From: Rhizobium sp. 16-449-1b
Lineage (GTDB): Bacteria; Pseudomonadota; Alphaproteobacteria; Rhizobiales; Rhizobiaceae
Reading direction: 5' to 3'
Assembly (NCBI RefSeq): GCF_017741935.1
Contig: NZ_JAGHMH010000007.1
Coordinates: 372,001-436,000, forward strand
DNA length: 64,000 nucleotides
Shown here: one piece after another, positions 10,318 to 19,044 of the stretch
Layout of the letters: the number at the start of each line of letters is the position of its first letter
Numbering within the stretch: the first letter of the stretch is position 1
The notes under the pieces: model-generated
The model's database searches: none
The model's input: only the letters and a program-made list of their open reading frames with translations
Told to the model about the DNA's origin: nothing
Position numbers and translations under genes: made by a program

Positions 10318-10472
10318 TGCATAAGAATTGATCAATGTCATCTAACATACCCCCGTTTCAACCACCGTTTCAGCATAGCTAACCTGCGTTGACGAGGCTG
10401 CGACCAATCAGCGCGCGGGCTAGGGTCAAAACTAAGTCGATAGTCTAGCCACCACAATTTAGTTGACTCAGT

Positions 10473-10485
10473 CAATCAATTGAAG
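10473..10485. promoter_or_regulatory. MarR-type operator candidate TTGAC-TCA-GTCAA
   Basis: The 13-bp inverted repeat TTGACTCAGTCAA lies 30-42 bp before the start of the MarR-GNAT gene and is flanked by AATT on both sides. Palindromes of this size close to the start are typical autoregulatory MarR sites; no other function is evident. Confidence 0.5.
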
Positions 10486-10515
10486 GACAGGGGCTCTCAA
10501 CAGGAGACCTGATCC

Positions 10516-11433
10516 ATGTCCGATTCCGCCCTCATCGACGCCGCACGCGACTTCAATCGCTTCTACACCAACTTCTTGGGGGTCCTGAACAAGGCCTATC
10601 TCGACACACAATTCACGCTGACAGATGCCCGCGTGCTCTTCGAAGTGGGCTCACAGGAACGCGTCAGCGCCGTGGCGTTGGTCCGCGACCTGCACCTGGA
10701 TCCGGCCTATCTCAGCCGTATCCTGAAGCGTTTCAAGGCCGAAGGCTTGATGGAGACAACGCCCGATCCCGACGATCGGCGAAGCCAGATCATCTCTGTC
10801 ACCGATCAGGGACGCCAGCAGTTCCAGGACCTCGTGAGACGCTCCAACGCCCAGATCGCCGGACGTTTCGACAAACTGGCGGCCGGCGAACCGCAGAATG
10901 TCGTCGCGGCGATGAAGACGATCCGGTCCCTGCTGGATCCCGAAGCGGCGCTGCCGCCTTTGGTCATCCGCCCGCACCGCTCCGGCGATATCGGCTGGAT
11001 CGTGGAGAGCCAAGCAAAGTTCTATAGCGAGGAATATGGCTGGGACATGCGCTTCGAGGGCCTCATTGCCGAAGTCGCGGGCCGTTTCCTCACCAACTTC
11101 GATCCCGCCATGGAATACGGCTGGATCGCCGAGCGCGGCGGCATCAACATCGGCTCCGTCCTGATGACCAACGGCGGCGACGGCATCGCCAAGCTGCGGC
11201 TCCTCTACATCGACAAATCGGCGCGCGGGCTCGGCCTTGGAAAGACATTGGTCGACGAATGCATCCGCTTCGCAAGAGCCAAGGGGTACCGGCAGATTTC
11301 GCTCTGGACCAACGACATCCTGTCTACCGCGCGCACCATCTACGTGAAGGCTGGCTTCCAGCTCGTATCCGAGGAGAAGCACCGCATGTTCGGCCCCGAA
11401 CTCAACGGGCAGACCTGGGTTCTCGATCTTTAG
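10516..11433 (+). CDS. MarR-type HTH fused to GNAT N-acetyltransferase
   Basis: A 305-residue two-domain protein. Residues 1-145 form a MarR winged helix (LVRDLHLDPAYLSRILKRFKAEGLMETTPDPDDRRSQ region, with the DxRS wing). Residues about 155-305 are a GNAT acyltransferase with the acetyl-CoA motif LYIDKSARGLGLGKTLVDECI (Q/RxxGxG/A-like RGLGLG) and ending IYVKAGFQLV. This fusion is a recognised architecture in proteobacteria; it probably couples DNA binding to acetylation of a small molecule or toxin, but the substrate is unknown. A TTGAC-TCA-GTCAA palindrome lies upstream. It is followed by a TetR-MFS pair. Confidence 0.9.
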   Translation: MSDSALIDAARDFNRFYTNFLGVLNKAYLDTQFTLTDARVLFEVGSQERVSAVALVRDLHLDPAYLSRILKRFKAEGLMETTPDPDDRRSQIISVTDQGRQQFQDLVRRSNAQIAGRFDKLAAGEPQNVVAAMKTIRSLLDPEAALPPLVIRPHRSGDIGWIVESQAKFYSEEYGWDMRFEGLIAEVAGRFLTNFDPAMEYGWIAERGGINIGSVLMTNGGDGIAKLRLLYIDKSARGLGLGKTLVDECIRFARAKGYRQISLWTNDILSTARTIYVKAGFQLVSEEKHRMFGPELNGQTWVLDL

Positions 11434-11468
11434 GTAAATTGCGAAACCGCAAGTTTTCGGCTTGATTT

Positions 11469-11484
11469 GGAAACGATCATTTCC
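11469..11484. promoter_or_regulatory. TetR operator candidate GGAAACGATCATTTCC
   Basis: This 16-bp palindrome matches its own reverse complement at 14 of 16 positions and ends 15 bp before the TetR start at 11499, the usual autoregulatory position. Confidence 0.5.
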
Positions 11485-11498
11485 TAATCAGTCGATCC

Positions 11499-12116
11499 AT
11501 GACGACACACGCACTCATCGACAGCAGCCGAGCGCGCGGACGTCCGCGTGAATTCGATATGGACGCAGCGCTTGGCAAGGCGCTCGACGTCTTCTCAGAG
11601 CGCGGCTATCACGCCGCCTCGATCAGCGAACTGACCGAGGCGATGCAGCTGACCTCGGGCAGCGTCTACAAGGCATTCAAGGACAAGCGCGGCATCTTCC
11701 TCGCCGCCTTCGACCGCTATAGGCGCATCCGCCGCGCCCTGCTCGACGCCCGCCTACAGGAAGCCGCCACCGGCCGCGACAAGGTCCGCGAGCTTCTGGC
11801 GTCCTACGCATCGTCTTCGCATGGTGCGTCCGGCACGCGGGGATGCCTCGTGGTCGGCAGCGCCAACGAGCTCGCGATCTTCGACGAGGAAGCCGCGCAA
11901 CGTGTCTCGGACGCCTTCGATGCCAATGAAGCGCACCTGGTCGAACTCATCCGCCTCGGCCAGAGCGATGGCTCCATTTCCGCCACGCTCGATGTCGAAG
12001 CCACGGCGCGCACCCTGCTTTGCCTGACCGCCGGCATGCGCATCGTCGGCAAGACCGGCCGCACCGCGCCCGATATGGACGCCGTCGCCCGCGAGGCAAT
12101 GAAGCTTTTGACCTGA
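11499..12116 (+). CDS. TetR/AcrR family transcriptional regulator
   Basis: A 205-residue regulator. It starts with the basic arm RGRPREFDMDAALGKAL, followed by the TetR helix-turn-helix ASISELTEAMQLTSGSVYKAF (about 40-60). The C-terminal ligand domain has the segment GTRGCLVVGSANELA, typical of the subfamily that regulates drug exporters or reductases. The MFS transporter gene begins 72 nt after its stop on the same strand and is the likely target. The likely operator lies directly upstream. Confidence 0.88.
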   Translation: MTTHALIDSSRARGRPREFDMDAALGKALDVFSERGYHAASISELTEAMQLTSGSVYKAFKDKRGIFLAAFDRYRRIRRALLDARLQEAATGRDKVRELLASYASSSHGASGTRGCLVVGSANELAIFDEEAAQRVSDAFDANEAHLVELIRLGQSDGSISATLDVEATARTLLCLTAGMRIVGKTGRTAPDMDAVAREAMKLLT

Positions 12117-12188
12117 TTGTTTACCCATGAGCGCGCAAAACCGCGCCTCGATCACCTCTACTGTCCGTCTGCCCCACCGGAGCCCAGC

Positions 12189-13400
12189 ATGAGCCTTTCG
12201 TCCACCACACCTGAGACCGTTGCCGCGCCAACGATCTCGCCTTTGATGACATTTCTTTTCGCCGCCGCCTGCGGGCTCGTGGCCGCCAATCTCTATTACG
12301 GCCAGCCGCTCGCCGGTCCGATCAGCGCCTCGCTCGGCTTCAGCCCGGCCGCCACCGGCCTGATCGTCACGCTGACGCAGATCGGTTATGGCCTTGGCCT
12401 GCTTTTGATCGTGCCGCTGGGCGATCTCATGGAAAACCGCAAGCTGGTGCTGACGCTGGTCGTCGCCTCGGCCGTGTCGCTGATCGGCGCCGCGCTGTCG
12501 ACGACGCCAACCATGTTCCTGACCGCCTCGCTCTGTATCGGCATGGGCTCGGTCGCGGTGCAGGTTCTCGTGCCCTTCGCCGCCAACATGGCGCCCGATG
12601 CCTCGCGTGGCCGTGTCGTCGGCAATGTCATGAGCGGCCTGCTCTGCGGCATCATGCTCGCCCGCCCGGTCGCAAGCTTCCTCGCCGAGGCCACCTCCTG
12701 GCATGTCGTCTATTACGCGTCGGCCGTCGTCATGATCCTGCTCGCCGCCATCCTGCGCTTCCAGCTGCCGGTCCGCACCCCGCACACGCGGCTGAGCTAT
12801 GGCGCGCTGCTCGCCTCCATGGCGCATCTCGCCTTGCACTCCCGCGTCCTCCAGCGCCGCGCGCTTTATCAGGCAGGCATGTTCGGCGCCTTCAGCCTGT
12901 TCTGGACGACGACGCCGCTCCTGCTTGCCAGCCCCGCCTTCGGCCTGACGCAGAACGGCATTGCTCTCTTCGCGCTTGCCGGTGCCGCCGGCGCCATCGC
13001 CTCGCCGATTGCCGGCCGCCTCGCCGACCGTGGCCTGACCAAGATCGCCTCGACGATCGCCATGGTCTGCGGCATCACCGCCTTCCTGATCAGCCACTTC
13101 GCGACCGACGGCTCGGCGCTCGCGCTGACACTGCTGACGGCGGCCGCGATCATTCTCGATTTCGGGGTAACGACCAATCTCGTGGTCGGCCAGAGGGCGA
13201 TCTACGCGATCAGCCCGGAGCACCGCAGCCGCCTCAACGGCCTCTTCATGGCAACCTTCTTCGCCGGCGGCGCGCTCGGCTCTGCCATCGGCGGCTGGGC
13301 GTTCGCCACCGGCGGCTGGACGCTGACTGCCTGGATCGGCCTCTGCTTCCCCAGCCTCGCCTTCCTGCTGTTCCTCACCGAAGGGCTGCGGAAGCGCTGA
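12189..13400 (+). CDS. MFS transporter (drug-proton antiporter type)
   Basis: A 403-residue inner-membrane protein with about twelve hydrophobic helices. The loop between helices 2 and 3 reads PLGDLMENRKLV, the MFS motif A (GxLaDrxGrkxxl), and VMSGLLCGIMLARPVASFLA resembles motif C-type antiporter helices. Similar proteins (YnfM/YgaY-like) export small organic compounds. I chose the ATG preceded by GGAG at 7 nt rather than an upstream TTG. The gene follows a TetR gene, which probably controls it, and converges on the HxlR gene with a 52-bp gap. Substrate is unknown. Confidence 0.88.
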   Translation: MSLSSTTPETVAAPTISPLMTFLFAAACGLVAANLYYGQPLAGPISASLGFSPAATGLIVTLTQIGYGLGLLLIVPLGDLMENRKLVLTLVVASAVSLIGAALSTTPTMFLTASLCIGMGSVAVQVLVPFAANMAPDASRGRVVGNVMSGLLCGIMLARPVASFLAEATSWHVVYYASAVVMILLAAILRFQLPVRTPHTRLSYGALLASMAHLALHSRVLQRRALYQAGMFGAFSLFWTTTPLLLASPAFGLTQNGIALFALAGAAGAIASPIAGRLADRGLTKIASTIAMVCGITAFLISHFATDGSALALTLLTAAAIILDFGVTTNLVVGQRAIYAISPEHRSRLNGLFMATFFAGGALGSAIGGWAFATGGWTLTAWIGLCFPSLAFLLFLTEGLRKR

Positions 13401-13452
13401 TCAGTATCGGGAACGGCGTGCCGCGGCACTCGCGCCGCAAGGCACCCAAGCG

Positions 13453-13872
13453 TCACACCCCCGATGCGTCGAATTTGACCCGGGCGGAGCGAACGGCCTC
13501 ATGGTTGTTCTCCGCCCAGTTCAAAAGCAGCGCCAGCGTCTGATAAAGCGAGTTTCCGAGATCCGTCATCCGGTATTCGACGCTCGGCGGCTTGGTCGGA
13601 AACACCTCGCGCTCGATATAGCCGTCACGCTGCAGGTCGCGCAGCGTCTGCGTCAGCATCCGCTGTGAAATATCCGGAATCATCCGGCGCAGTTCGCCAA
13701 AGCGATAAGGCCGCTGCGACAGCGCCTCCAGCATCAGCGTCGACCACTTGCCGCCGATCTGCTGCATCATGTCCCGCACCGGGCAATTGTTGAAATCGAG
13801 CTTGGAGAGATCGACCTCGTTCCGCACGCGCGGCTCGGCCTTGCTCTTCAGGTTGACGACGGTGCCGGCCAT
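13453..13872 (-). CDS. HxlR (DUF24) family winged-helix regulator
   Basis: A 139-residue regulator of the HxlR family: [22 protein letters not shown] (30-51), then [20 protein letters not shown] as recognition helix and the wing [17 protein letters not shown]. The conserved Cys30 before PVR is the residue that senses quinones and electrophiles by thiol chemistry in relatives such as YodB and QorR. It is divergent from a QorB-like quinone reductase gene, the same arrangement as ytfG/ytfH in E. coli, so that gene is the likely target. I set the start at MAGTVV; a longer frame exists but lacks similarity. Confidence 0.88.
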   Translation of the reverse strand: MAGTVVNLKSKAEPRVRNEVDLSKLDFNNCPVRDMMQQIGGKWSTLMLEALSQRPYRFGELRRMIPDISQRMLTQTLRDLQRDGYIEREVFPTKPPSVEYRMTDLGNSLYQTLALLLNWAENNHEAVRSARVKFDASGV

Positions 13873-13878
13873 TCTGCT

Positions 13879-13895
13879 GGTTCCCTTTTGGTAAC
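13879..13895. promoter_or_regulatory. Palindrome GGTTCC-CTTTT-GGTAAC before the HxlR gene
   Basis: Six-base arms with one mismatch around a CTTTT spacer, 7-23 bp before the HxlR ATG. The same spacer and GGTAA arm occur in front of ndh. It is a plausible autoregulatory HxlR site. Confidence 0.4.
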
Positions 13896-13950
13896 TTACG
13901 GCGCAAAAACTGCCTCCTTTACAGCTGTCGGTCAATCCCTATTTTAGCCC

Positions 13951-13969
13951 TAGTCTCTTTTTGAGACCA
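13951..13969. promoter_or_regulatory. Inverted repeat GTCTC-TTTTT-GAGAC before qorB-like gene
   Basis: Perfect five-base arms (13953-13957 and 13963-13967), extendable to eight with one mismatch, with a five-base T spacer, end 29 bp before the quinone reductase start. The arm-5-arm shape is the same as the palindromes before the HxlR and ndh genes. Confidence 0.4.
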
Positions 13970-13995
13970 GCAATCGAACCTAGAGGTTTACAGAC

Positions 13996-14883
13996 ATGAG
14001 CGAAACGATCCTCATCACCGGTGCCGCCGGACAGCTTGGCCAGCGCGTCATCCATCACCTGCTCGAGACCTACAAGGTTCCCGCGGCAAACCTGATCGCC
14101 GCCAGCCGCGACACCTCCAAGCTGGCCGACCTTGCCGCGAAGGGCGTCCAGACCCGCAAGGCCGATTTCGACGACGCCGCCTCGCTGGAAGCCGCCTTTA
14201 AGGGCGCCGACCGCGTGCTGATCATCAGCACCGACGCGCTCGCCGTTCCCGGCCAGCGCCTGAAGCAGCATACGACGGCCGTCGCCGCCGCCGTCAAGGC
14301 CGGCGTCAAGCACCTCGCCTACACCTCGATGCCGTCGCCCGACAAATCGCTCGTCACCTTCGCGCCCGATCACCTCGGCACCGAGAACGCCGTCAAGGCC
14401 AGCGGCCTGCCCTACACGATCATCCGCAACGCCTGGTATCTCGACAATTATATGCATTCCATGCCGCACAACCTGCAGGGCGGCAGCTGGTACACGGCAT
14501 CGGGCGACGGCAAGGTGCCGAACATCTCGCGTGACGATTGCGCCCTTGCAGCCGCCGCGGCCCTCGCATCGGGCACCAAGGACAGCGCCACCTACACGCT
14601 GACAGGCGCGCAGTCGCTTTCCGCCGATGAAATCGCCGCCGCCATCTCGCAAGCCGCCGGCAAGCCGCTCGCCGCCGTGAAGGTGACCGACGACCAGCTG
14701 CGCCAGGGCCTGCTCGGCGCCGGTCTTCCTGATTTTGTCGCTGACATGCTGGTTTCGGCCGACGCCAATATCCGCGCCGGCAATTTCGATCATGTGACCG
14801 AGGACTTCACCAAGCTGACCGGCAAGCAGCCGCAGTCGCTGAAGGACTACTTCGTGGCCAACAAGGCAGCGCTCGTCGCCTGA
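13996..14883 (+). CDS. NAD(P)H:quinone oxidoreductase, QorB/NmrA-like
   Basis: A 295-residue atypical SDR. The dinucleotide motif is ITGAAGQLGQRVIHHLLE (6-23); AYTSMPSPDKS and TIIRNAWYLDNYMHSMPHNL follow the pattern of E. coli QorB (YtfG), as does AGDGKV further on. It would reduce quinones with NADPH in the cytoplasm and protect from redox cycling. The divergent HxlR gene 123 bp away is the expected regulator. A terminator follows 21 nt after the stop. Confidence 0.87.
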   Translation: MSETILITGAAGQLGQRVIHHLLETYKVPAANLIAASRDTSKLADLAAKGVQTRKADFDDAASLEAAFKGADRVLIISTDALAVPGQRLKQHTTAVAAAVKAGVKHLAYTSMPSPDKSLVTFAPDHLGTENAVKASGLPYTIIRNAWYLDNYMHSMPHNLQGGSWYTASGDGKVPNISRDDCALAAAAALASGTKDSATYTLTGAQSLSADEIAAAISQAAGKPLAAVKVTDDQLRQGLLGAGLPDFVADMLVSADANIRAGNFDHVTEDFTKLTGKQPQSLKDYFVANKAALVA

Positions 14884-14904
14884 CAGCACTCTCCCTGAAG
14901 CCAC

Positions 14905-14936
14905 AACCCGCTCCGCACCACCGGGGCGGGTTTTTG
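14905..14936 (+). terminator. Terminator after the qorB-like gene
   Basis: AACCCGCTCCG (14905-14915) pairs with CGGGGCGGGTT (14922-14932) with one mismatch, followed by a T-run. Confidence 0.85.
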
Positions 14937-14951
14937 TTTGTCTGGCTAGGC

Positions 14952-15704
14952 TTAGATCTTCTGGCCGCAGGCGCGGCAGAAGCGGCGCACGGTCTCCTCC
15001 ATGCCGAACTCCAGCGCATCCGCCGTCAACCCGTGGCCGATCGAGACTTCCGCAAGCTTGGGGATGCGCTTGACCAGCGGCGGCAGGTTGGCGACGGTCA
15101 GATCATGGCCGGCATTGACGCCGAGCCCGATCGCCAGCGCCGCATCCGCCGTCTTGCCCAGCGCCTCGAGAATCGGTCCGACCCGCTCCGGCGCATCATA
15201 ACAGCCGCCGTATGGGCCAGTGTAGAGCTCGATCCGATCGGCGCCGACCGCCTTGGCAATCGCCACCGCTTCCTCGTCCCCGTCCCCATCGGCAAACAGC
15301 GATACGCGCGTGCCCATCTTCTTAAGCCGCGCGATCACATCCGTCAGCAGTTCACGGTCCTTGCGGAAATCCCAGCCGTGATCGGAGGTCGCCTGCGAGG
15401 GATGATCAGGCACCAGCGTCACCTGCTCGGGCGCGGCCTTGGCGCAGAGGTCGAGGAACTCGTCCGTCGGATAGCCCTCGATGTTGAACTCGGCTTCCGG
15501 AAACTCGTCGTCGATCAGGTTGCGGATGACAGGCAGATCGGAAAAGCGGATGTGGCGCTCGTCTGGGCGCGGATGAACCGTCAGCCCGCTCGCGCCGGAT
15601 TTGAGCGCGATGCGCCCCAGCGCCTCGACGCTTGGCCAGGGCAAGTCGCGACGATTGCGAAGCATGGCGATGGCGTTGAGATTGACCGAAAGCGTGGTGG
15701 GCAT
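14952..15704 (-). CDS. pdxJ: Pyridoxine 5'-phosphate synthase
   Basis: A 250-residue TIM-barrel enzyme that condenses 1-deoxyxylulose 5-phosphate with 3-amino-2-oxopropyl phosphate to pyridoxine 5'-phosphate, the ring-forming step of vitamin B6 synthesis. Family landmarks are [15 protein letters not shown] (4-18), [13 protein letters not shown] (40-52), [42 protein letters not shown], and the C-terminal [15 protein letters not shown] and [11 protein letters not shown]. The start at MPTTLSVN gives the usual length; an upstream extension is not conserved. It is a single gene converging on the qorB-like gene. Confidence 0.95.
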   Translation of the reverse strand: MPTTLSVNLNAIAMLRNRRDLPWPSVEALGRIALKSGASGLTVHPRPDERHIRFSDLPVIRNLIDDEFPEAEFNIEGYPTDEFLDLCAKAAPEQVTLVPDHPSQATSDHGWDFRKDRELLTDVIARLKKMGTRVSLFADGDGDEEAVAIAKAVGADRIELYTGPYGGCYDAPERVGPILEALGKTADAALAIGLGVNAGHDLTVANLPPLVKRIPKLAEVSIGHGLTADALEFGMEETVRRFCRACGQKI

Positions 15705-16133
15705 GGCGAGTTTCCATTCAATGAAAGAAGCTGCCCCGCTTTTAAGCCAAGGACGCCGTCGCGGCCAACGAGATTCGTGCATGATTGCATGTGAATTTCT
15801 GATTGATGGCTCGCCGCCGCCACATGGCTGCAGGCAAAGTAACGCCGACAGCAAGGCAACTCAGAAAAACGATTAAGCATCCGGGACAGAAACGCCTCGC
15901 ACGATTCGTTCAGAAGTTGCAGTGCAGCCGCATGTACATTCGACTATTATTTACAAGTGACTATTTTTAAGGATAACAAATCAGTCGTTTAACGCATAGT
16001 CTGATCGCAATGGATCACCAGATCGAGGATCCGTTGCTTTGCATGCCGACCGGGAATGCATCGTCAAAACCGCTCGACCGCGCCCGTATCCGTGTCATGC
16101 GCGCACTTGATCATGCGTAGAACAGGAGGGCTC
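15705..16133. other. 429-bp gene-free stretch between pdxJ and the MerR-LuxR gene
   Basis: No convincing coding frame. The middle part (about 15930-16010) is AT-rich compared with its surroundings and probably holds the promoters of the two divergent genes. I see no clear terminator, repeat or RNA gene in it. Confidence 0.5.
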
Positions 16134-16823
16134 ATGTCCGAACGACATAAGCAGGCTGCAAGACCAAACGCACCGCCCCAGGCGCCCCCCGATTTCAGGT
16201 TCCTGCCGCGCGTCGCGCGCCCGGCAAGCCTGCCCGGCGGCAAGGTCGCGATCGCCGACATGGCCAACGCCTTCGGCGTCACCCACCGGACCCTGCATTT
16301 CTACGAGGAAAAAGGGCTGATCGCTTCGAGCCGCATCGGGCTGATGCGCGTTTACGAACACGCCGACATCAGGCGCATGGCCGTCATCAACGTCTGCCGC
16401 GAGGCGGGCATGCCGGTGGCCGTCATCCAGGAACTGATGGCCGATCTCTGCAGATCCACCTCGCAGCAGGACGCCGACGCCGTCTTCGCCGCCGCCCTTG
16501 CCTCGCGAAAGCGCGAACTGACGGCCGAAATGTCGACGCTGCACCGCCAGCTTCAGCAGGTAACCGAACTGCTCGAAAACACCGCCCCCGGCGACGAACC
16601 GCCACTCAACGACAACCAGCATGAGCGCTCGCTGACCGAACAGGAATATCGCTGCCTCGTGCTGATGACCGAGGGACTATCGACCCAACGCATCGCCCGC
16701 ACGCTCGATCTCAAGGAGGACGACGCAAAATCGATCGAGGCCGCGATCATCCGAAAACTCGACACCAACAACCGCTTCCAGGCAATCGCCAAGGCGGTCC
16801 TGCTCGGTATCGTGCAAATTTAA
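16134..16823 (+). CDS. Double-HTH regulator: N-terminal MerR domain, C-terminal LuxR/GerE-type HTH
   Basis: A 229-residue protein with two different DNA-binding modules. Residues about 42-110 form a MerR winged helix (VAIADMANAFGVTHRTLHFYEEKGLI, then MRVYEHADIRRMAVI). A coiled coil follows (about 120-165, ASRKRELTAEMSTLHRQLQQ). Residues about 170-229 read SLTEQEYRCLVLMTEGLSTQ RIARTLDL, the pattern of a LuxR/GerE HTH (LTxxExxVLxLlaeGlSxkeIA). No effector-binding domain is visible. AGGAGGG 4-10 nt before the ATG fixes the start. The gene ends two bases before the convergent helicase stop. Targets are unknown. Confidence 0.82.
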   Translation: MSERHKQAARPNAPPQAPPDFRFLPRVARPASLPGGKVAIADMANAFGVTHRTLHFYEEKGLIASSRIGLMRVYEHADIRRMAVINVCREAGMPVAVIQELMADLCRSTSQQDADAVFAAALASRKRELTAEMSTLHRQLQQVTELLENTAPGDEPPLNDNQHERSLTEQEYRCLVLMTEGLSTQRIARTLDLKEDDAKSIEAAIIRKLDTNNRFQAIAKAVLLGIVQI

Positions 16824-16825
16824 AA

Positions 16826-17953
16826 TCAGCGGACGATCGTCAGCGTTTCCGCCGCGCGCGTGATCGCCGTGTAGAGCCAGCGCTCCCTCGTATCGCGAAA
16901 CGCCCAGCTTTCATCGAACAGCACGACATTGTTCCACTGCGAACCCTGCGCCTTGTGCACGGTCAGCGCATAGCCGAAATCGAACTCGTCGTAGCGCTTG
17001 CGGGTATTCCAGGGAATCTCGCCCTCGACATCCTCGAAGGCCTGCTTCAGCAACTTGATCTTCGCCGCCCCGCGATCGATATCGTCATCCTCGGGCCGGA
17101 TCAAAAGATTGATCCCTGGCTTCGTCGTCTCTTTCGACGACGTCATCACCTGCCACAGCGAACCGTTGAGCAACCCCTTGGCCGGATCGTTGCGCAGGCA
17201 GACCAGCTTGTCGCCCGTCTGCGGATAATCGGCGGTGAAACCTTTCAGTTCGCGCAGCCGCTGATTGTAGCGCCGCCGCGTGCGGTTGGTGCCGACGAGC
17301 ACCTGGTCGGCGTCGAGCACCAGCGACTGGTTGACCTCGTTCTTCGAGATCACCTGCGCCGCGCCATAATCGCCATACATGATCTCCTTGCCCTCGCGCA
17401 CCTGCATGGCGAGCCCGATGATCGGGTTGTCGCGCGCCTGCCGGTGGATATCGGTCAAGAGATAGTCGGGTTCCTGGTTGGTGAAGAAGCCGCCGCCGGA
17501 GACCGGCGGCAACTGGCCGGGATCGCCGAGAACAAGGATCGGCGTACCGAAGCTCATCAGGTCCTTGCCCAGCGCCTCGTCCACCATCGAGCATTCGTCG
17601 ACGATGATCAGCGCCGCCTTGGCGACGGGGCTCTGCCGGTTGATGGTGAACATCGGCGCGATCGAGGTCTTGCCGGTCTCCTCGTCCTCGACAGCCTCTT
17701 CGCCGCGCGGACGATAGATCAGCGAATGCAGCGTGCGCGCATTGCTGGCGCCGCGCGTGCGCAACACCTGCGCCGCCTTGCCCGTGAATGCCGCAAACAG
17801 CACCTCGCCATCGACATGCTCGGCGAAATGCCGCGCAAGCGTGGTCTTGCCGGTGCCGGCATAGCCGAACAGGCGAAAAATCGGGGCCTTGCCCTCCTTC
17901 AGCCATTTGGCAACGGCTTTCAGGGCTTCGTCTTGTTGCGGAGCAAATTGCAT
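16826..17953 (-). CDS. RecD-like superfamily 1 DNA helicase
   Basis: A 375-residue ATPase. Walker A is GYAGTGKTT (30-38), Walker B LIIVDECSMVDE (about 115-126), motif III LVLGDPGQLPPV, and the C-terminal UvrD_C_2 segment GYALTVHKAQGSQWNNVVL ends with LYTAITRAAETL. It is shorter than RecD2 and lacks the N-terminal helix-hairpin-helix domain, fitting the RecD/Pif1-like single-subunit helicases common in alphaproteobacteria. It presumably unwinds DNA 5' to 3' in repair. No RecB/C or nuclease partner is adjacent. It is convergent with the MerR-LuxR gene. Confidence 0.88.
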   Translation of the reverse strand: MQFAPQQDEALKAVAKWLKEGKAPIFRLFGYAGTGKTTLARHFAEHVDGEVLFAAFTGKAAQVLRTRGASNARTLHSLIYRPRGEEAVEDEETGKTSIAPMFTINRQSPVAKAALIIVDECSMVDEALGKDLMSFGTPILVLGDPGQLPPVSGGGFFTNQEPDYLLTDIHRQARDNPIIGLAMQVREGKEIMYGDYGAAQVISKNEVNQSLVLDADQVLVGTNRTRRRYNQRLRELKGFTADYPQTGDKLVCLRNDPAKGLLNGSLWQVMTSSKETTKPGINLLIRPEDDDIDRGAAKIKLLKQAFEDVEGEIPWNTRKRYDEFDFGYALTVHKAQGSQWNNVVLFDESWAFRDTRERWLYTAITRAAETLTIVR

Positions 17954-18126
17954 GATCCATCGACTTGGCAGGATTCGTCAGCGATAGGCAACCGCAAAAT
18001 GCCGGGAGATGCCCGGCCTTCCCGCCCTGTCGAAAAAAATCGCCGATACATGGAATAAAATCGGCCCTCGCCTTGTCTCATGTCAGGCAACGCAAACCGC
18101 GTGCGCCCAACCCGAGGAGACATCCA

Positions 18127-18507
18127 ATGAAATCCGCGAAATTCCTGATCGCTCTCGCCGTCGCATCCGCAGCCGCCACCGCCGCCCTCGCCGCCCCACC
18201 CGTCAAGACGGTGGATTCCGCCAAGGGCAAGGTTCTCGCCGGCGAAAACGGCATGTCGCTCTACACCTTCAAGAAGGACACGAAGGACGTGTCCAATTGC
18301 TACGACGATTGCGCCAAGAACTGGCCGCCGCTGATGGCCGATGGCAATGCCAAGCCGGAAGGGGCATACTCGATCGTGGACCGCAAGGACGGCATGAAGC
18401 AATGGGCGAAGGACGGCATGCCACTCTACTTCTGGGTCAAGGATAAGAAGATGGGCGATATCACCGGCGACGGCGTCAAGGATGTGTGGGATGTCGCAAA
18501 GCCATAA
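18127..18507 (+). CDS. Exported COG4315 (Lipoprotein_15 repeat) protein
   Basis: A 126-residue protein with a Sec signal peptide (MKSAKFLIALAVASAAATAA LAAP, cleavage near 22-23). The mature part holds two copies of the secreted repeat: GMSLYTFKKDTKDVSNCYDDCAKNWPPL and GMPLYFWVKDKKMGDITGDG. The two cysteines in NCYDDCAKNWP are typical. The family's function is not known; members lie beside ECF sigma factors and redox genes. GAGGAGA 7-13 nt upstream supports the start. The sigma factor gene begins 21 nt after the stop, so the three genes at 18.1-19.8 kb look like one operon. Confidence 0.85.
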   Translation: MKSAKFLIALAVASAAATAALAAPPVKTVDSAKGKVLAGENGMSLYTFKKDTKDVSNCYDDCAKNWPPLMADGNAKPEGAYSIVDRKDGMKQWAKDGMPLYFWVKDKKMGDITGDGVKDVWDVAKP

Positions 18508-18528
18508 GGACAGGGCGAGCTTGATCGC

Positions 18529-19044
18529 ATGAAGCCACCCGCACCCGAAACCTTCGAGGGCCAGATCCTGGCCCTCCTCCCGTCGCTCAGGCGCTATTCC
18601 CGCAGCCTGACGCGCTCCGACAGCGATGGTGAGGACCTGCTGCAGGATTGCGTCGAGAAGGTGCTCGCCCGCCGCGCGCAGTGGCGCGGCCTGAACCTGC
18701 GCGGCTGGGTGCTGACGATCATGACCAACCTCTACCGCAACCAGCGCCGCACCATCGTGCGCGGCAACACGGTCGACATAGATGGCGCGCTGGACCTAGC
18801 AGCACCCGAAACATCCGCCGATCCGCTCGAGCGCTCCCGCCTGGAAGACGCGCTGAACGGCCTGTCGGAAGATCATCGCGCCGTGCTGATGCTTGTCGTC
18901 ATCGAGGGCTACACCTACCAGGAAGTGGCCGACATGCTCGACATACCCCTAGGCACCGTCATGTCGCGCCTGTCGCGCGCCCGCCAGCAACTGGCCGAAC
19001 ATATGAAATCAGACAACGTCATTACGCTTCGGAGACCGAAATGA
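18529..19044 (+). CDS. ECF RNA polymerase sigma factor
   Basis: A 171-residue group IV sigma factor. Region 2 spans about 12-78 (LLPSLRRYSRSLTRSDSDGEDLLQDCVEKVL and WVLTIMTNLYRNQRR); region 4 about 105-155 (LEDALNGLSEDHRAVLMLVV, then TYQEVADMLDIPLGTVMSRLSRARQQL). The gene overlaps the anti-sigma gene by ATGA, a standard translational coupling. The signal that releases it is unknown; the exported COG4315 protein upstream is a candidate target. Confidence 0.93.
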   Translation: MKPPAPETFEGQILALLPSLRRYSRSLTRSDSDGEDLLQDCVEKVLARRAQWRGLNLRGWVLTIMTNLYRNQRRTIVRGNTVDIDGALDLAAPETSADPLERSRLEDALNGLSEDHRAVLMLVVIEGYTYQEVADMLDIPLGTVMSRLSRARQQLAEHMKSDNVITLRRPK

